This document shows positions 31,121-40,420 of a stretch of DNA of 64,000 nt, piece after piece. Source of the DNA: an uncultured Pelagibacteraceae bacterium (GTDB taxonomy: Bacteria; Pseudomonadota; Alphaproteobacteria; Pelagibacterales; Pelagibacteraceae); NCBI GenBank assembly GCA_902595815.1, contig CACJRL010000001.1, forward strand, positions 1 to 64,000, written 5' to 3'. Within the stretch, counting starts at the first letter, position 1. Each line of letters starts with the position of its first letter. Both the position numbers and the translations under genes were made by a program. The notes beneath the pieces were generated by a model. It was given only the letters and a program-made list of their open reading frames with translations, did no database searches and was not told the DNA's origin.

Positions 31121-33780
31121 AAATTTAGTGAAATATCTCTATGTATTGAATTACATTTAGATACATAGATAGCTTGCTCTTTGGTTAGTTTAGACTGCAA
31201 CCTTAGTCCAATTGTTTCTTTGATTGCATTATTATATTCCTCAAGTTTTGGCATTAAGTTTTCTTTAGCATTTGCTCTCCAGCTAACTTCTTTATTGAAT
31301 AACTCAACAACTTCTTTTGATTTTGTTCTAATCGCCATTGGATCAAGTTCGTCTGAGTCAACCATTGATAATAAATCATCTACACTATTTAAAAATTCAT
31401 CCATTCCAGAGATCTCACTCAACTTGTCAAACAATCCATCCATAATTGTAACTGATCTTTCATATACTTTTGTATTGCTTTCCATAGCTATAAAATAATC
31501 TAACTGTTTAATATCTTTTGATACTTCTTGAAGTTTTACTCCATCGTTTATAAACATTGCGAACTGATCAAGTAGATCATAGGCTTCATCTACATTCTTT
31601 CTATATCTTTTTGTTGTTGTATTTTTAGCTTTATTTATTTTGTCGAATTCTGAATTCTTAGCTTGCCAAGTTTCTGGGATTGAGTTTTGAATTTCCTCAA
31701 TTTCAAGTTTTACATCCTCAATTCTTAATTCTATTTTATTTTTTTCATCTAATTCGTCATCATCTAAATTTCTAATTTCTGCTTTATATTTTTCAATTTT
31801 TTTATTTAATTTAAGTATTTTCTTTTGCTTTTTTCTAACAGTGAAATGCAGATCCCTATAATCAACAGCATATGCGTTGTATTCGACCTCAACTTTTTTT
31901 AATTTATCGACTAGAGCAAAAGTTCCTAATGCACTATCAAAATGATCTTCTAAAATTTCCATTTTATCATCTGGCAGATTAGTTGGTGCCTCAGATTGAA
32001 ATTTTAATATTGCATTTTTAATTGTCTCACCGTTTGTATCAAATCTTGCAAATTTGTACTCTTGCAAACAGTACTGTAATTTAGGATTCATTGGTGGAGG
32101 AGCAACATTCGAAGTTAAATATACCCTATTTGGCAGATAATTTACTAAGCTAGGGTATGCACCAACTATTCCTAATCCTATAAGCTGAAGAATTATAAAA
32201 GGCACAACACCTTTCCAAATATCAAGTGTTTTAACAATTTTGGGAGCTACACCTTTCAAATAAAAGAGTGCAAATCCAAATGGTGGCGTTAAGAATGAAG
32301 TCTGTAAGTTAACACCAATCATAACTCCCAACCAAACGGCTGTGACGTTAGCCCCTGTTTCAGCTAATAATATTGGTGCAATTATTGGAACAACAACAAC
32401 TGCAATTTCAATAAAGTCTAGGAAAAATCCAAGCAAGAAAATTACAATCATCACAACAACAAATTGTGTCCAAAAACCGCCTGGTAAATCTTGTAAAAAG
32501 TCTCTGACTAATTCTTCTCCCCCAAAAGCTCTAAATCCTGAAGTAAGCATTGCTGCTCCTAAAAGAATAATAAATACCATTGAAGTAGTCACACAAGTTT
32601 CTGTTACAACTTCTTTTAAAACATTTTCTGTTTTAAAAGTTCTCCAAAAACTCCAACCTATTCCGTATACAAGTATGACCACAAAGAAAGCGGTAATAAA
32701 GATTGCGCTTAAATCTCTTTCCTCCAAATTTTTTACATTTAATTCATAATTTGAAGCAAAGAATGTAATTGGAATTAGAGATCCAATAATTAAAATTAAA
32801 GGATAGAACGCACTTTTCTTTCCTTCATATAATCTATAACCAGCCATCAAAGTGGCACCAATTGCTCCAATTGAACCTGCTTGGTTTACAGTAGCAATAC
32901 CCATTAAAATTGAACCTAATACAGCGAATATTAATGCAAGTGGTGGTATGATAATTACAACTACTCTTAACCAAAATTTTAAATCAAAATTTCCTTTAAA
33001 TGGAACTGGCGGTGCAACACCTTTCTTTATTCTAGCAAAAATAAATACATAGATCATATAAAGAGCAACTAACACAAGGCCTGGTAAAAGTGCTCCTAAG
33101 AACATATCACCTGCACTTGATGAACCTACTCTAAATTCACCTGGCATATTAAATTCACCAGTTAAGGCTTTATAATCATTTTGTCTTAAGTTGTTTGCAA
33201 CATCAGATGCACTTGCCAACTGGTCAGCAATAATAATTAAAACAATTGATGGAGGAATAATTTGACCTAATGTTCCTGATGAACAAACTATTCCACTAGC
33301 AAGTTGTCTGTCATACTTGTTATTTAACATCGTTGGTAACGAGATTAGTCCCATCGCAATTACAGTTGCTCCAACGATACCAGTCGTTGCTGCTAATAGA
33401 GCTCCAACAAATATAACTGAAATTCCTAAACCACCAGGAATTGGTCCAAATAATTGGCCCATTGTTATTAATAAGTCTTCGGCAATTTTTGATTTTTGAA
33501 GCATAATTCCCATGAAAATAAATAAAGGAATTGCGATCAAAGTATCTGTTTCTACATCCCAGTAATTACTCCTAAAATTTGTAATACCGGCAACGAGCCA
33601 TTCTATAGGTCCATCTACAGCAAAAAAGGCACTGGAGTCTCCCTCGAATATGTAGCCAAAAAATGCAGCTAAACCAATTGCAATTATAGCTGAACCAGGT
33701 AGTGCAAAAGCAACCGGGTAACCCGATGCAAGAGCAACAATCATTATGACAACTAGAACAGCTAAAAAGAACGTTTCCAT
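31117..33780 (-). CDS. TRAP transporter large permease with long soluble C-terminal extension
   Basis: DctM-type large membrane subunit of a sodium-driven TRAP importer. Typical DctM proteins are about 430 residues; this has 887. Residues 1-548 are largely hydrophobic helices with DctM features (GYPVAFALPG, IPLFIFMGIMLQKS, SSGTLGQIIPPSI, FLDFIEIAVVVVPI, SFLTPPFGFALFYLKG). Extra hydrophilic loops lie near 200-225 and 345-355. Residues about 555-887 form a soluble, charged, helix-rich tail with strong coiled-coil character (about 640-720: KKQKKILKLNKKIEKYKAEI). I do not recognise this tail. It follows the DctQ-like gene by 3 bases. Confidence 0.92.
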   Translation of the reverse strand: METFFLAVLVVIMIVALASGYPVAFALPGSAIIAIGLAAFFGYIFEGDSSAFFAVDGPIEWLVAGITNFRSNYWDVETDTLIAIPLFIFMGIMLQKSKIAEDLLITMGQLFGPIPGGLGISVIFVGALLAATTGIVGATVIAMGLISLPTMLNNKYDRQLASGIVCSSGTLGQIIPPSIVLIIIADQLASASDVANNLRQNDYKALTGEFNMPGEFRVGSSSAGDMFLGALLPGLVLVALYMIYVFIFARIKKGVAPPVPFKGNFDLKFWLRVVVIIIPPLALIFAVLGSILMGIATVNQAGSIGAIGATLMAGYRLYEGKKSAFYPLILIIGSLIPITFFASNYELNVKNLEERDLSAIFITAFFVVILVYGIGWSFWRTFKTENVLKEVVTETCVTTSMVFIILLGAAMLTSGFRAFGGEELVRDFLQDLPGGFWTQFVVVMIVIFLLGFFLDFIEIAVVVVPIIAPILLAETGANVTAVWLGVMIGVNLQTSFLTPPFGFALFYLKGVAPKIVKTLDIWKGVVPFIILQLIGLGIVGAYPSLVNYLPNRVYLTSNVAPPPMNPKLQYCLQEYKFARFDTNGETIKNAILKFQSEAPTNLPDDKMEILEDHFDSALGTFALVDKLKKVEVEYNAYAVDYRDLHFTVRKKQKKILKLNKKIEKYKAEIRNLDDDELDEKNKIELRIEDVKLEIEEIQNSIPETWQAKNSEFDKINKAKNTTTKRYRKNVDEAYDLLDQFAMFINDGVKLQEVSKDIKQLDYFIAMESNTKVYERSVTIMDGLFDKLSEISGMDEFLNSVDDLLSMVDSDELDPMAIRTKSKEVVELFNKEVSWRANAKENLMPKLEEYNNAIKETIGLRLQSKLTKEQAIYVSKCNSIHRDISLNF

Positions 33781-33783
33781 AAT

Positions 33784-34773
33784 TTAATTTTTGACACCTT
33801 TTAAAATTTTGTGACTACTTTCCATAAAATAGCTAGTAAATTGAATTAACATCGTAACAGCAAAAACAGCTAGATAAACAGCCATCAAATATAAAAGATA
33901 AAGACCATTAGATCCTTGTTGCGTAACTTCAAAAGCTACAACAGGACCATTTATAATGCTTGCTTTTCCGTTTAGACCTAAAAATATAACTATTAATGTA
34001 AGTGGAACTCCTAGAACTGCCGATCCAACCATATTTGTCCATGCCTTCTTTTTTTCACTAAAAGAAGAATAGAGTACGTCAACTCTTACGTGCCCTTCAT
34101 GAATTAATGCGTATGCACTAGCAAATAAATAAAGTGCAGCATACCAAAATCTAACTAGATCCCCTTGAAATGCTTGTTCGTATGAAAAAATAAATCTTGA
34201 TAATACAATTACGAATTCACTTACAACAACCAATACTGCTAGCCAAATAAAACCAACTGATTTTGTAAAATATCCAATCACGAAAGAAATTAATATTATT
34301 GGAAAGTGAATATAAGTAATTCTTACAGGGGCTTTAACCATCAATGCTTTTACTTCAGGACTGAAGATTGCTTCCCATAATCTTTCAACAACCATAAAAG
34401 ATATTACAAAGTCAGCTACGCCAACTAAAAATACTGCCCAAAATGATGATCTAACAAGATATGCTGAAAACCTTGATAAAATTTTTGAATCTTGCTCCAA
34501 AGTTTGGCTATATGTTTTAAAAACATAAAAAACAACTGCAGCAATACAAATCAAATACAATCCAATTTGCATATAACCATAATTTAAATCAGATCCCTCT
34601 AGAGCTTTTTTCTTAAATCCAAACATCTCATGATGTGAAAAAATTTTTTTTATTCCTGGCCAATCACTCCAAACTGTTAAAACATTATTAATAAGAAATG
34701 CTAAAGTAAAAGCTAGAACTGAATAACTGATTATTCTGAGATATAGAGAAAGATTTGAATTTTTTGTCACCAT
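33784..34773 (-). CDS. TRAP transporter small permease, enlarged
   Basis: DctQ-type small membrane subunit, 329 residues against the usual 160-200. The C-terminal half has the DctQ hallmark HEGHVRVDVLYSSFSEKKK. The N-terminal half carries additional helices (about 12-32, 66-86, 108-130). Both membrane subunits of this TRAP system are thus oversized. It lies between an intrinsic terminator that follows the binding-protein gene and the large permease gene. Confidence 0.88.
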   Translation of the reverse strand: MVTKNSNLSLYLRIISYSVLAFTLAFLINNVLTVWSDWPGIKKIFSHHEMFGFKKKALEGSDLNYGYMQIGLYLICIAAVVFYVFKTYSQTLEQDSKILSRFSAYLVRSSFWAVFLVGVADFVISFMVVERLWEAIFSPEVKALMVKAPVRITYIHFPIILISFVIGYFTKSVGFIWLAVLVVVSEFVIVLSRFIFSYEQAFQGDLVRFWYAALYLFASAYALIHEGHVRVDVLYSSFSEKKKAWTNMVGSAVLGVPLTLIVIFLGLNGKASIINGPVVAFEVTQQGSNGLYLLYLMAVYLAVFAVTMLIQFTSYFMESSHKILKGVKN

Positions 34774-34810
34774 AGTATTTTAAAATACCTAAGTAATACT
34801 CGATTTTGTT

Positions 34811-34841
34811 TAAAAAAAAAGGGCCCAATTAAGGGCCCTTT
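34811..34841 (-). terminator. Intrinsic terminator after TRAP binding-protein gene
   Basis: On the minus strand a 9-bp perfect stem (AAAGGGCCC with GGGCCCTTT, arms 34833-34841 and 34818-34826) and 6-base loop is followed by a run of U residues (34820-34812). It sits 20 bases after the dctP-like stop and before the small permease. It would allow partial read-through and high binding-protein expression. Confidence 0.9.
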
Positions 34842-34861
34842 AATAACTAAATTTAGTTAGA

Positions 34862-35992
34862 TTACATTCCTAATGCTCTGTTTCTTTGAGAAATGTAAGG
34901 TGAGTCAGACAAGTTGGTCCAAGAACCAATGTCTTTTCTAGCCTGTAAGAAACTAGAGTGGATTCTCTCAGCGAGACCACTGCTTGCTCTTGTTTCCTCA
35001 AATACTTCATTAGCAGCTTTAGCAAAACCATCATAAACTTTGTCGCTAAACTTCTCTAGTTTAACACCATGATCGTTTATTAATCTTGCAAGCGCAGCAC
35101 CATTTTTAGCATTGTACTCTGACATCATAACGTCATTTTCCATCGCAGCTGCAGCTTCAATTAATAGCTGATCTGATTTTGATAAGCTTGTAAACCAAGA
35201 TTTGTTAGTACCACATGCTAACATAGATCCTGGCTCGTGCATTCCAGGATAGTAGTAGTATTTAGCAGCTTCTTGGAATTTCATAGCTTCATCATTCCAT
35301 GGACCTACCCACTCTGTTGCATCAATTGCACCAGAAACAAGGTTTTCGTAAATTTGTCCACCAGGAAGTGAAACTGGAGATCCTCCAAGTTTACCGATAA
35401 CTTGTCCACCTAATCCAGGCATACGCATTTTGAGACCTTTGAAGTCATTAGGGCTTCTAATTTTCTTGTTAAACCATCCACCCATTTGAACTCCTGTGCT
35501 TCCACACATAAAGTTTTTTAGACCGAATTTGTCTGATAGTTCATCCCATAATTGTTGACCACCAGCAAATCTAATCCATGCGTTCATTTCAGTATAAGTG
35601 AAACCGAAAGGTACAGCTGTAAAGTAACCCCAAGCTGGATCTTTTTTAACCCAGTAGTAGTCAGCAGCGTGATACATTTGCGAGTTACCTGAAGCAACTT
35701 CATCAAATGAGTCAAACGCTTTAACCCTTTCGTTTGCTGCATAGTAAGTGACTTGAATTCTTCCATCACTCATGTCTGTAATTCTTTGAGCAAATCTTTG
35801 CGCACCAGTTCCTAAACCTGGGAAATCTCTTCCCCATGTAGCTACCATAGAAGCTTCAATTCTTTCTTTGGCAACGGCTGGAGCAGCTAAAGATGATGCA
35901 GCTACAGCAGCAACACCAGTCGCAGCAGCAGCCTTAAAGAATTTACGTCTTGAAGGAGTTTTACCCTTCAATAGTTTTTTTTCTTTAATCAT
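34862..35992 (-). CDS. TRAP substrate-binding protein, Tat-exported (TakP-like)
   Basis: DctP-family periplasmic binding protein, 376 residues. The N terminus has a twin-arginine signal (SRRKFFKAAAATG, Arg15-Arg16, cleavage near APAVA/KE at 42). The conserved ligand-binding Arg190 lies in LKMRMPGLGG, with EWVGPWND (Trp228) and AAKYYYYPGMHEPG. These match the 2-oxoacid-binding TakP-type branch as I know it, so pyruvate-like 2-oxo acids or related carboxylates are candidate ligands (inference). A strong Shine-Dalgarno (AGAGGAG, about 5 bases before ATG) is present, unusual for this AT-rich window. Confidence 0.93.
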   Translation of the reverse strand: MIKEKKLLKGKTPSRRKFFKAAAATGVAAVAASSLAAPAVAKERIEASMVATWGRDFPGLGTGAQRFAQRITDMSDGRIQVTYYAANERVKAFDSFDEVASGNSQMYHAADYYWVKKDPAWGYFTAVPFGFTYTEMNAWIRFAGGQQLWDELSDKFGLKNFMCGSTGVQMGGWFNKKIRSPNDFKGLKMRMPGLGGQVIGKLGGSPVSLPGGQIYENLVSGAIDATEWVGPWNDEAMKFQEAAKYYYYPGMHEPGSMLACGTNKSWFTSLSKSDQLLIEAAAAMENDVMMSEYNAKNGAALARLINDHGVKLEKFSDKVYDGFAKAANEVFEETRASSGLAERIHSSFLQARKDIGSWTNLSDSPYISQRNRALGM

Positions 35993-36061
35993 TATTTCTC
36001 CTCTTTAAGTTAATTAACTGATGCATTTAAAGCATATATGTTTCTTAGAGTCATTTTAAAA

Positions 36062-36100
36062 AAGTGAGGATTTTTCACTTAATTACAATCTATGATTGTA
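36062..36100 (-). promoter_or_regulatory. Inverted repeats between amidase end and dctP-like start
   Basis: Two small palindromes lie in the 120-base gap. One is a 6-bp stem (36075-36080 with 36062-36067) followed on the minus strand by a run of U, which could terminate the amidase transcript. The other is a perfect 7-bp inverted repeat with a 3-base spacer (36084-36090 and 36094-36100). The second could be an operator for the TRAP operon or part of the same terminator. Confidence 0.4.
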
Positions 36101-36112
36101 AATGTTTATGAA

Positions 36113-37417
36113 TTATCTATAGTTATTGAATATTTTGGCATGGTTTAACATGCTTAGATCTTCAAATTGTTTGCCTATAATTTGCACTCCTAAAGGCAAA
36201 TTTTGTTCACCTTTCAAAATTGGCAGTGAAATGCAGGGCACATGTGCTAGAGACCAAATCTTATTAAATTCTGGACTCCCAGTTGTCTTAAATCCTTTGT
36301 CAGCAATTCCACAACTACTTGGCGTTATAATTGCATCAAACCTTTCAAATATACTATCTAAGTTTTTTGAGTACGTTCTCATCGCATCTAAAGCTAAAGC
36401 ATAATCTTTTGCCGAATGTTTTAGTCCATTAATAATTGCTTTCTTAATTTCTATAGAAAGTTTTCTTTTTGAAGTTTTGAAATAATGATGGAAATTTTGA
36501 GCCATCTCTGTCTCATATATAATTGTATGACAATCAATCATATCTTCAAAATATTTGGGAGCAGTCTCAACCTTTAATATTTTTTTATTATTTAAAATAA
36601 ATTTGTTAAATGATATTTTTGAAATAGTATCAACATTTCTCCAGCGTTTTGTTTTATAAAAAACAAATTTTGATTTTTTTTTTTTTATTTTTTTATTTAG
36701 AAAATTAATACTTGTTGTTGTTTCATCTGCATCGTCTCTAGCAAACAAAACTTTCGATAAGAGTTCTACATCGCTAATTGTTTTTCCAAATACTCCGACT
36801 TGATCTAAATTATATGATGTTTGCAAAACACCATTTCTAGAGATTAATCCATAAGTAGGTTTATAACCAACAACTCCACAATAAGAGGCTGGCCTAATTA
36901 CAGATCCACCCGTTTGAGTTCCAATTGATAATGGTGCCATATCAGATGCAATAACAGCTGCAGAGCCACTAGATGAACCTCCTGGTGTTCTTGAATAATC
37001 ATGTGGGTTTTTGGTTTTTGATGGCGATAAGAAAGCTAATTCACAAGTTACGGTTTTGCCCATAATTATTGCTCCAGCCTTTTTTAAGAGCTCAACAATT
37101 TTAGCATCTAAATTATTCTTTTTTTTTAATTTTATTCTTGCACCATATTTTGTTGGCATCTCAGATGTTGAGATAATATCTTTAAGTGCTACTGGTAGAC
37201 CATGCAAAACCCCTAAAGATTTTAATTTTTTTCTCTGATTGTCAGATTTTTTTGCATCACTTAGGAGTTTTTTTTCATTAAAATATTCCCAAGCTTGAAC
37301 ATTGTTATCATATTTTTTTTTTTGATTGATATATGCTTTACAAAGTTCAACGGAAGTTAATTGTTTATTTTTAAGTTTTTTTAAAAGTTGTTGTGCTGAT
37401 AAATTTAGGAGTTTCAT
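36113..37417 (-). CDS. Amidase-signature family hydrolase
   Basis: 434 residues of the amidase-signature family (GatA-like fold). The Ser-cisSer-Lys triad is visible: the lysine in GLPVALKDIIS and the serines in TPGGSSSGSAAVIASD, with QTGGSVIRPASYCGVVGYKP. Substrate is an amide of unknown type. It is not likely to be GatA itself, because gatB/gatC are absent here and the C terminus ends soon after LGVQIIGKQFED. It lies between the ABC importer and the TRAP operon and may process an imported compound (inference). Confidence 0.88.
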   Translation of the reverse strand: MKLLNLSAQQLLKKLKNKQLTSVELCKAYINQKKKYDNNVQAWEYFNEKKLLSDAKKSDNQRKKLKSLGVLHGLPVALKDIISTSEMPTKYGARIKLKKKNNLDAKIVELLKKAGAIIMGKTVTCELAFLSPSKTKNPHDYSRTPGGSSSGSAAVIASDMAPLSIGTQTGGSVIRPASYCGVVGYKPTYGLISRNGVLQTSYNLDQVGVFGKTISDVELLSKVLFARDDADETTTSINFLNKKIKKKKSKFVFYKTKRWRNVDTISKISFNKFILNNKKILKVETAPKYFEDMIDCHTIIYETEMAQNFHHYFKTSKRKLSIEIKKAIINGLKHSAKDYALALDAMRTYSKNLDSIFERFDAIITPSSCGIADKGFKTTGSPEFNKIWSLAHVPCISLPILKGEQNLPLGVQIIGKQFEDLSMLNHAKIFNNYR

Positions 37418-37424
37418 TTATCCC

Positions 37425-38498
37425 TTAAACTAATTTTTCATCAGAATAAACGCAACATTTCTCTGGCGGAAAATATAAATTTAATTCTCCGTCTGGAATA
37501 GGTTTTTCTCTTTCTACTTTTGACTTAATCACTAAATCACCCATTTTTCCTGTAAGGAGCTTAAAATTACCAAAGTCCTCAACTCTTGTGAGTTTAATTT
37601 TAACTGTATTACTTTTTTCTTTTTCAGCCAATTCTATGAACTCGGATCTAATTCCTAGTTTAACATTTTTATCTTTTAAATTTCCTAAATTTGAATTTGT
37701 CTTAATAGTGGTATCATTAATTTTTACTTCATGATCAGAGGATACAGTTGAATGAAAAATATTCATCGCAGGGGAGCCAATAAAATAACCAACAAAAGTT
37801 GTTTTAGGTTTTTCAAATAAATCTTTTGGCAATCCAACTTGCACGATTTCACCTTGATCCATAACAATTATATTTTCGGCAAAAGTCATAGCTTCGTTTT
37901 GATCATGAGTTACATAAACCAATGTTGTTTTATATTGTTCATTGATTTCTTTTAAATTTCTACGAAGTCTAAATTTTAAATCTGGGTCTATAACCGTAAG
38001 AGGTTCGTCCATTAAAACAGCTGCAACGTCTTCTCGAACCAACCCTCTACCTAAAGAGATAAGTTGTTTTTGATCAGCCGTTAATTTTCTTGCTGGTGAA
38101 TTTAAAAATGAAGATAAGTTTAAAGTATCTGAAACTGCTTTTACTCTTTCTTCAATTTTTTCTTTTGTAAATTCCCTACATCTTAGAGGAAAAGCTAAAT
38201 TATCATAAACAGTCATTGTATTGTAAATTACTGGGAATTGGAAAACTTGGGCAATATTTCTATCTTCTGTTTTTAAATCGGTCACAGGTGTTTCATCGAA
38301 TAATATTTCACCTTTGGATGGCCTCACTAATCCAGAAACAATGTTTAACATTGTTGTTTTTCCACACCCAGAAGGTCCCAAAATTGCGTACCGCTTGCCA
38401 TTTTCCCAAGTCATTGAAAACGGATTAAGAGCATATGTTGGTTTTGGATCTATAGGATTATAAGTATGAGAAATATTGGATAAATCAATTTTAGCCAT
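37425..38498 (-). CDS. ABC importer ATPase 1 (MalK/UgpC class, divergent signature motif)
   Basis: ATP-binding subunit of a CUT1-type importer with a C-terminal regulatory/TOBE region. I place the start at 38498 (MAKIDLSNISH) because GGAGGA lies 5 bases before this ATG; an upstream ATG at 38510 has no such site. This gives 357 residues and an 8-base overlap with the other ATPase gene. Walker A is GPSGCGKT (41-48), Walker B VLMDEP (161-166), and the switch His198 is in YVTHDQNEA. The ABC signature LSGGQ is replaced by LTADQ (139-143). Its partner has the complementary pattern. Confidence 0.92.
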   Translation of the reverse strand: MAKIDLSNISHTYNPIDPKPTYALNPFSMTWENGKRYAILGPSGCGKTTMLNIVSGLVRPSKGEILFDETPVTDLKTEDRNIAQVFQFPVIYNTMTVYDNLAFPLRCREFTKEKIEERVKAVSDTLNLSSFLNSPARKLTADQKQLISLGRGLVREDVAAVLMDEPLTVIDPDLKFRLRRNLKEINEQYKTTLVYVTHDQNEAMTFAENIIVMDQGEIVQVGLPKDLFEKPKTTFVGYFIGSPAMNIFHSTVSSDHEVKINDTTIKTNSNLGNLKDKNVKLGIRSEFIELAEKEKSNTVKIKLTRVEDFGNFKLLTGKMGDLVIKSKVEREKPIPDGELNLYFPPEKCCVYSDEKLV

Positions 38499-39570
38499 TT
38501 GTTCCTCCATATGGAGATGAAACTAATTTTTCATCTTCTGAAAAAGCATAAAACTTATTTGCATTAAAATTTATTTTTACTTTCTCATGAATTTTAAAAT
38601 TCATTACTTCCTCGATTAAAGCGATTATTTTTGAATTTCCTCTTTTTAAGTGAAGCAATGTTTCTGAACCACTAATCTCTGCTAATTCAATTTCGAATTC
38701 TTCACCATCTTTATCAAGTTTTATTTCTGAAGCCCTAATTCCAAAATTATAATCTTTATCTTCTAAATTCTTAAAATGATTTGGAATTTCTAAAGAAATA
38801 TTCTCAAAGTTCAGATTTTTTGAATTTTTTGAACCCTTCAGAACATTCATTGGTGGATCATTTGATATTTCTGCAACTTTTAAATTAGATGGATTTTCAA
38901 AAATCTCTTTGGCGGGCCCTTTTTGTAATACCTTCCCTTCATCTAAAACAATTACTTCTCCATTTAGTTCCATTACTTCTTGAGGATCAGTTGTTGAATA
39001 AATTAAAATTGTATCTTGAGACAGTCCTTCTGAGAAAATTCTTTTAAATTCTTCTCTTAATTGTTCTCTGAGTTTGTAATCTAAATTAACTAACGGTTCA
39101 TCTAGCAACAAAATTTTTGCTTTTTTTGCAAGTGATCTTGCAAGTGCAACCCTTTGTTGCTGTCCGCCAGATAATTCCTGAATTTTTCTATTTTCAAATC
39201 CAACTAATCCAACAGTTTTTAGAGCTTCATTTACATCTTTTTTTATTTGCTCAGGACTTAATTTTCTTTGTTCTAATGGAAAAGTTATATTTTCATAAAC
39301 ATTTAAATGAGGGTAATTAATAAATTGTTGATAGACCATAGCAACATTTCTTTCCCAAACTGGTATTTTAATAAAGTCTTTTTCCTCAAAAGAAATTGAG
39401 CCTTGATCTGGATTTAATAATCCTGCAATTGTTTTTAAAAGAGTCGTTTTGCCAGATAATGTCCTGCCTAAAATAGTATACAAATTACCTTTTTTAAAAT
39501 TAAACGAGACATCGTTTAAGTGAAATTGCTCATCGGGTTTATAAGAAATTTTCTCTCCAACTAAATTCAT
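38491..39570 (-). CDS. ABC importer ATPase 2 (switch histidine replaced)
   Basis: Second ATP-binding subunit of the same importer, 359 residues. Walker A is GRTLSGKT (35-42), signature LSGGQQQR is intact (133-140), and Walker B is ILLLDEP (153-159). In the H-loop, the usual YVTHD reads YSTTD, with Thr194 in place of the switch histidine. The C-terminal half is a TOBE-like regulatory region. Two-ATPase CUT1 operons are known for glycerol (GlpS/GlpT) uptake, so a polyol-type substrate is possible but not established. Its ATG overlaps or abuts the permease stop by one base. Confidence 0.92.
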   Translation of the reverse strand: MNLVGEKISYKPDEQFHLNDVSFNFKKGNLYTILGRTLSGKTTLLKTIAGLLNPDQGSISFEEKDFIKIPVWERNVAMVYQQFINYPHLNVYENITFPLEQRKLSPEQIKKDVNEALKTVGLVGFENRKIQELSGGQQQRVALARSLAKKAKILLLDEPLVNLDYKLREQLREEFKRIFSEGLSQDTILIYSTTDPQEVMELNGEVIVLDEGKVLQKGPAKEIFENPSNLKVAEISNDPPMNVLKGSKNSKNLNFENISLEIPNHFKNLEDKDYNFGIRASEIKLDKDGEEFEIELAEISGSETLLHLKRGNSKIIALIEEVMNFKIHEKVKINFNANKFYAFSEDEKLVSSPYGGTNG

Positions 39571-40418
39571 TATTTTAATGCTCCTGATAAATTTCCTTTT
39601 GATAGATATCTCTCAACTATAAATGCAACGATTATTAATGGTGCAACTGAAACCAAAGCAGATGCAGAAAGGCTCCACCATGGTGTTATTGATGAATTAA
39701 GTGCAACGACTTTTACAGGTAATAATTGTACTTCAGTAAATGTTAAAATAAATGCAAAAAAGAAATCTATCCATCCAAAAATAATACAAAACATTCCCGC
39801 AACAATTAAACCAGGTATTGAATTTGGTAAAACAACTTTATAGAAAGCTTGATAGGGATTACACCCATCAATTAATGCAGTCTCATCTAATTCTTTTGGA
39901 ACTCTATTAAAAAAATCTACCATAATCCAAACAGCAATTGGCATCAATAAAACGATATATACGACCACTAGACCTAATAAACTATCAAGCAATCCTATTG
40001 TGCTTAGAAAAATAAAGAAAGGAATTGATAATACAATTGGAGGCATGATTCTTTGTGAAATGAAGAAAAAAGTAATATCGTTGTTTCTTACAAATCCGGC
40101 TTTAAAAGTAAATCTTGATAGTGCGTAAGCAGCGAGAGTACCAAGAACAATACTTATTAAACTAGCAGTACAGGTTACAAAAATACTATTAAAATAAGGC
40201 TCAACGATATCTACTCCACCTTTCGCAGGAGACTTAATTAAAACTCTCCAACCCTCCAATGTTGGTTCGAAATCTAACCAAGGAATATAAGTAACTTTAC
40301 TATTTACAGATTGGAAGTCTTTAAAAGATGTTGATACAGCCCACAGAAATGGCGCAACAACAAATACAGTCCAAAATGTAATAAAGAAATATTTAAGAAA
40401 AGTGTAAAGTTTGCTCAT
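39570..40418 (-). CDS. ABC importer permease, MalG type
   Basis: 282-residue inner-membrane permease with about six helices. The EAA coupling motif is ELDETALIDGCNPYQAFYKV, followed by VLPNSIPGL. It is the MalG/UgpE-like partner of the adjacent MalF-type permease. It lies 2 bases after that gene, and its stop meets the ATPase 2 start. Confidence 0.94.
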   Translation of the reverse strand: MSKLYTFLKYFFITFWTVFVVAPFLWAVSTSFKDFQSVNSKVTYIPWLDFEPTLEGWRVLIKSPAKGGVDIVEPYFNSIFVTCTASLISIVLGTLAAYALSRFTFKAGFVRNNDITFFFISQRIMPPIVLSIPFFIFLSTIGLLDSLLGLVVVYIVLLMPIAVWIMVDFFNRVPKELDETALIDGCNPYQAFYKVVLPNSIPGLIVAGMFCIIFGWIDFFFAFILTFTEVQLLPVKVVALNSSITPWWSLSASALVSVAPLIIVAFIVERYLSKGNLSGALK

Positions 40419-40420
40419 AG

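Noticed and set aside
36660-36700. Long A/T homopolymer run in the amidase gene as a possible frameshift site
   Set aside because: The frame continues normally on both sides and encodes a Lys-rich loop, so no frameshift is needed.
38499-38510. Upstream ATG for ABC ATPase 1
   Set aside because: A GGAGGA ribosome-binding site lies between the two ATGs and is correctly spaced for the second.
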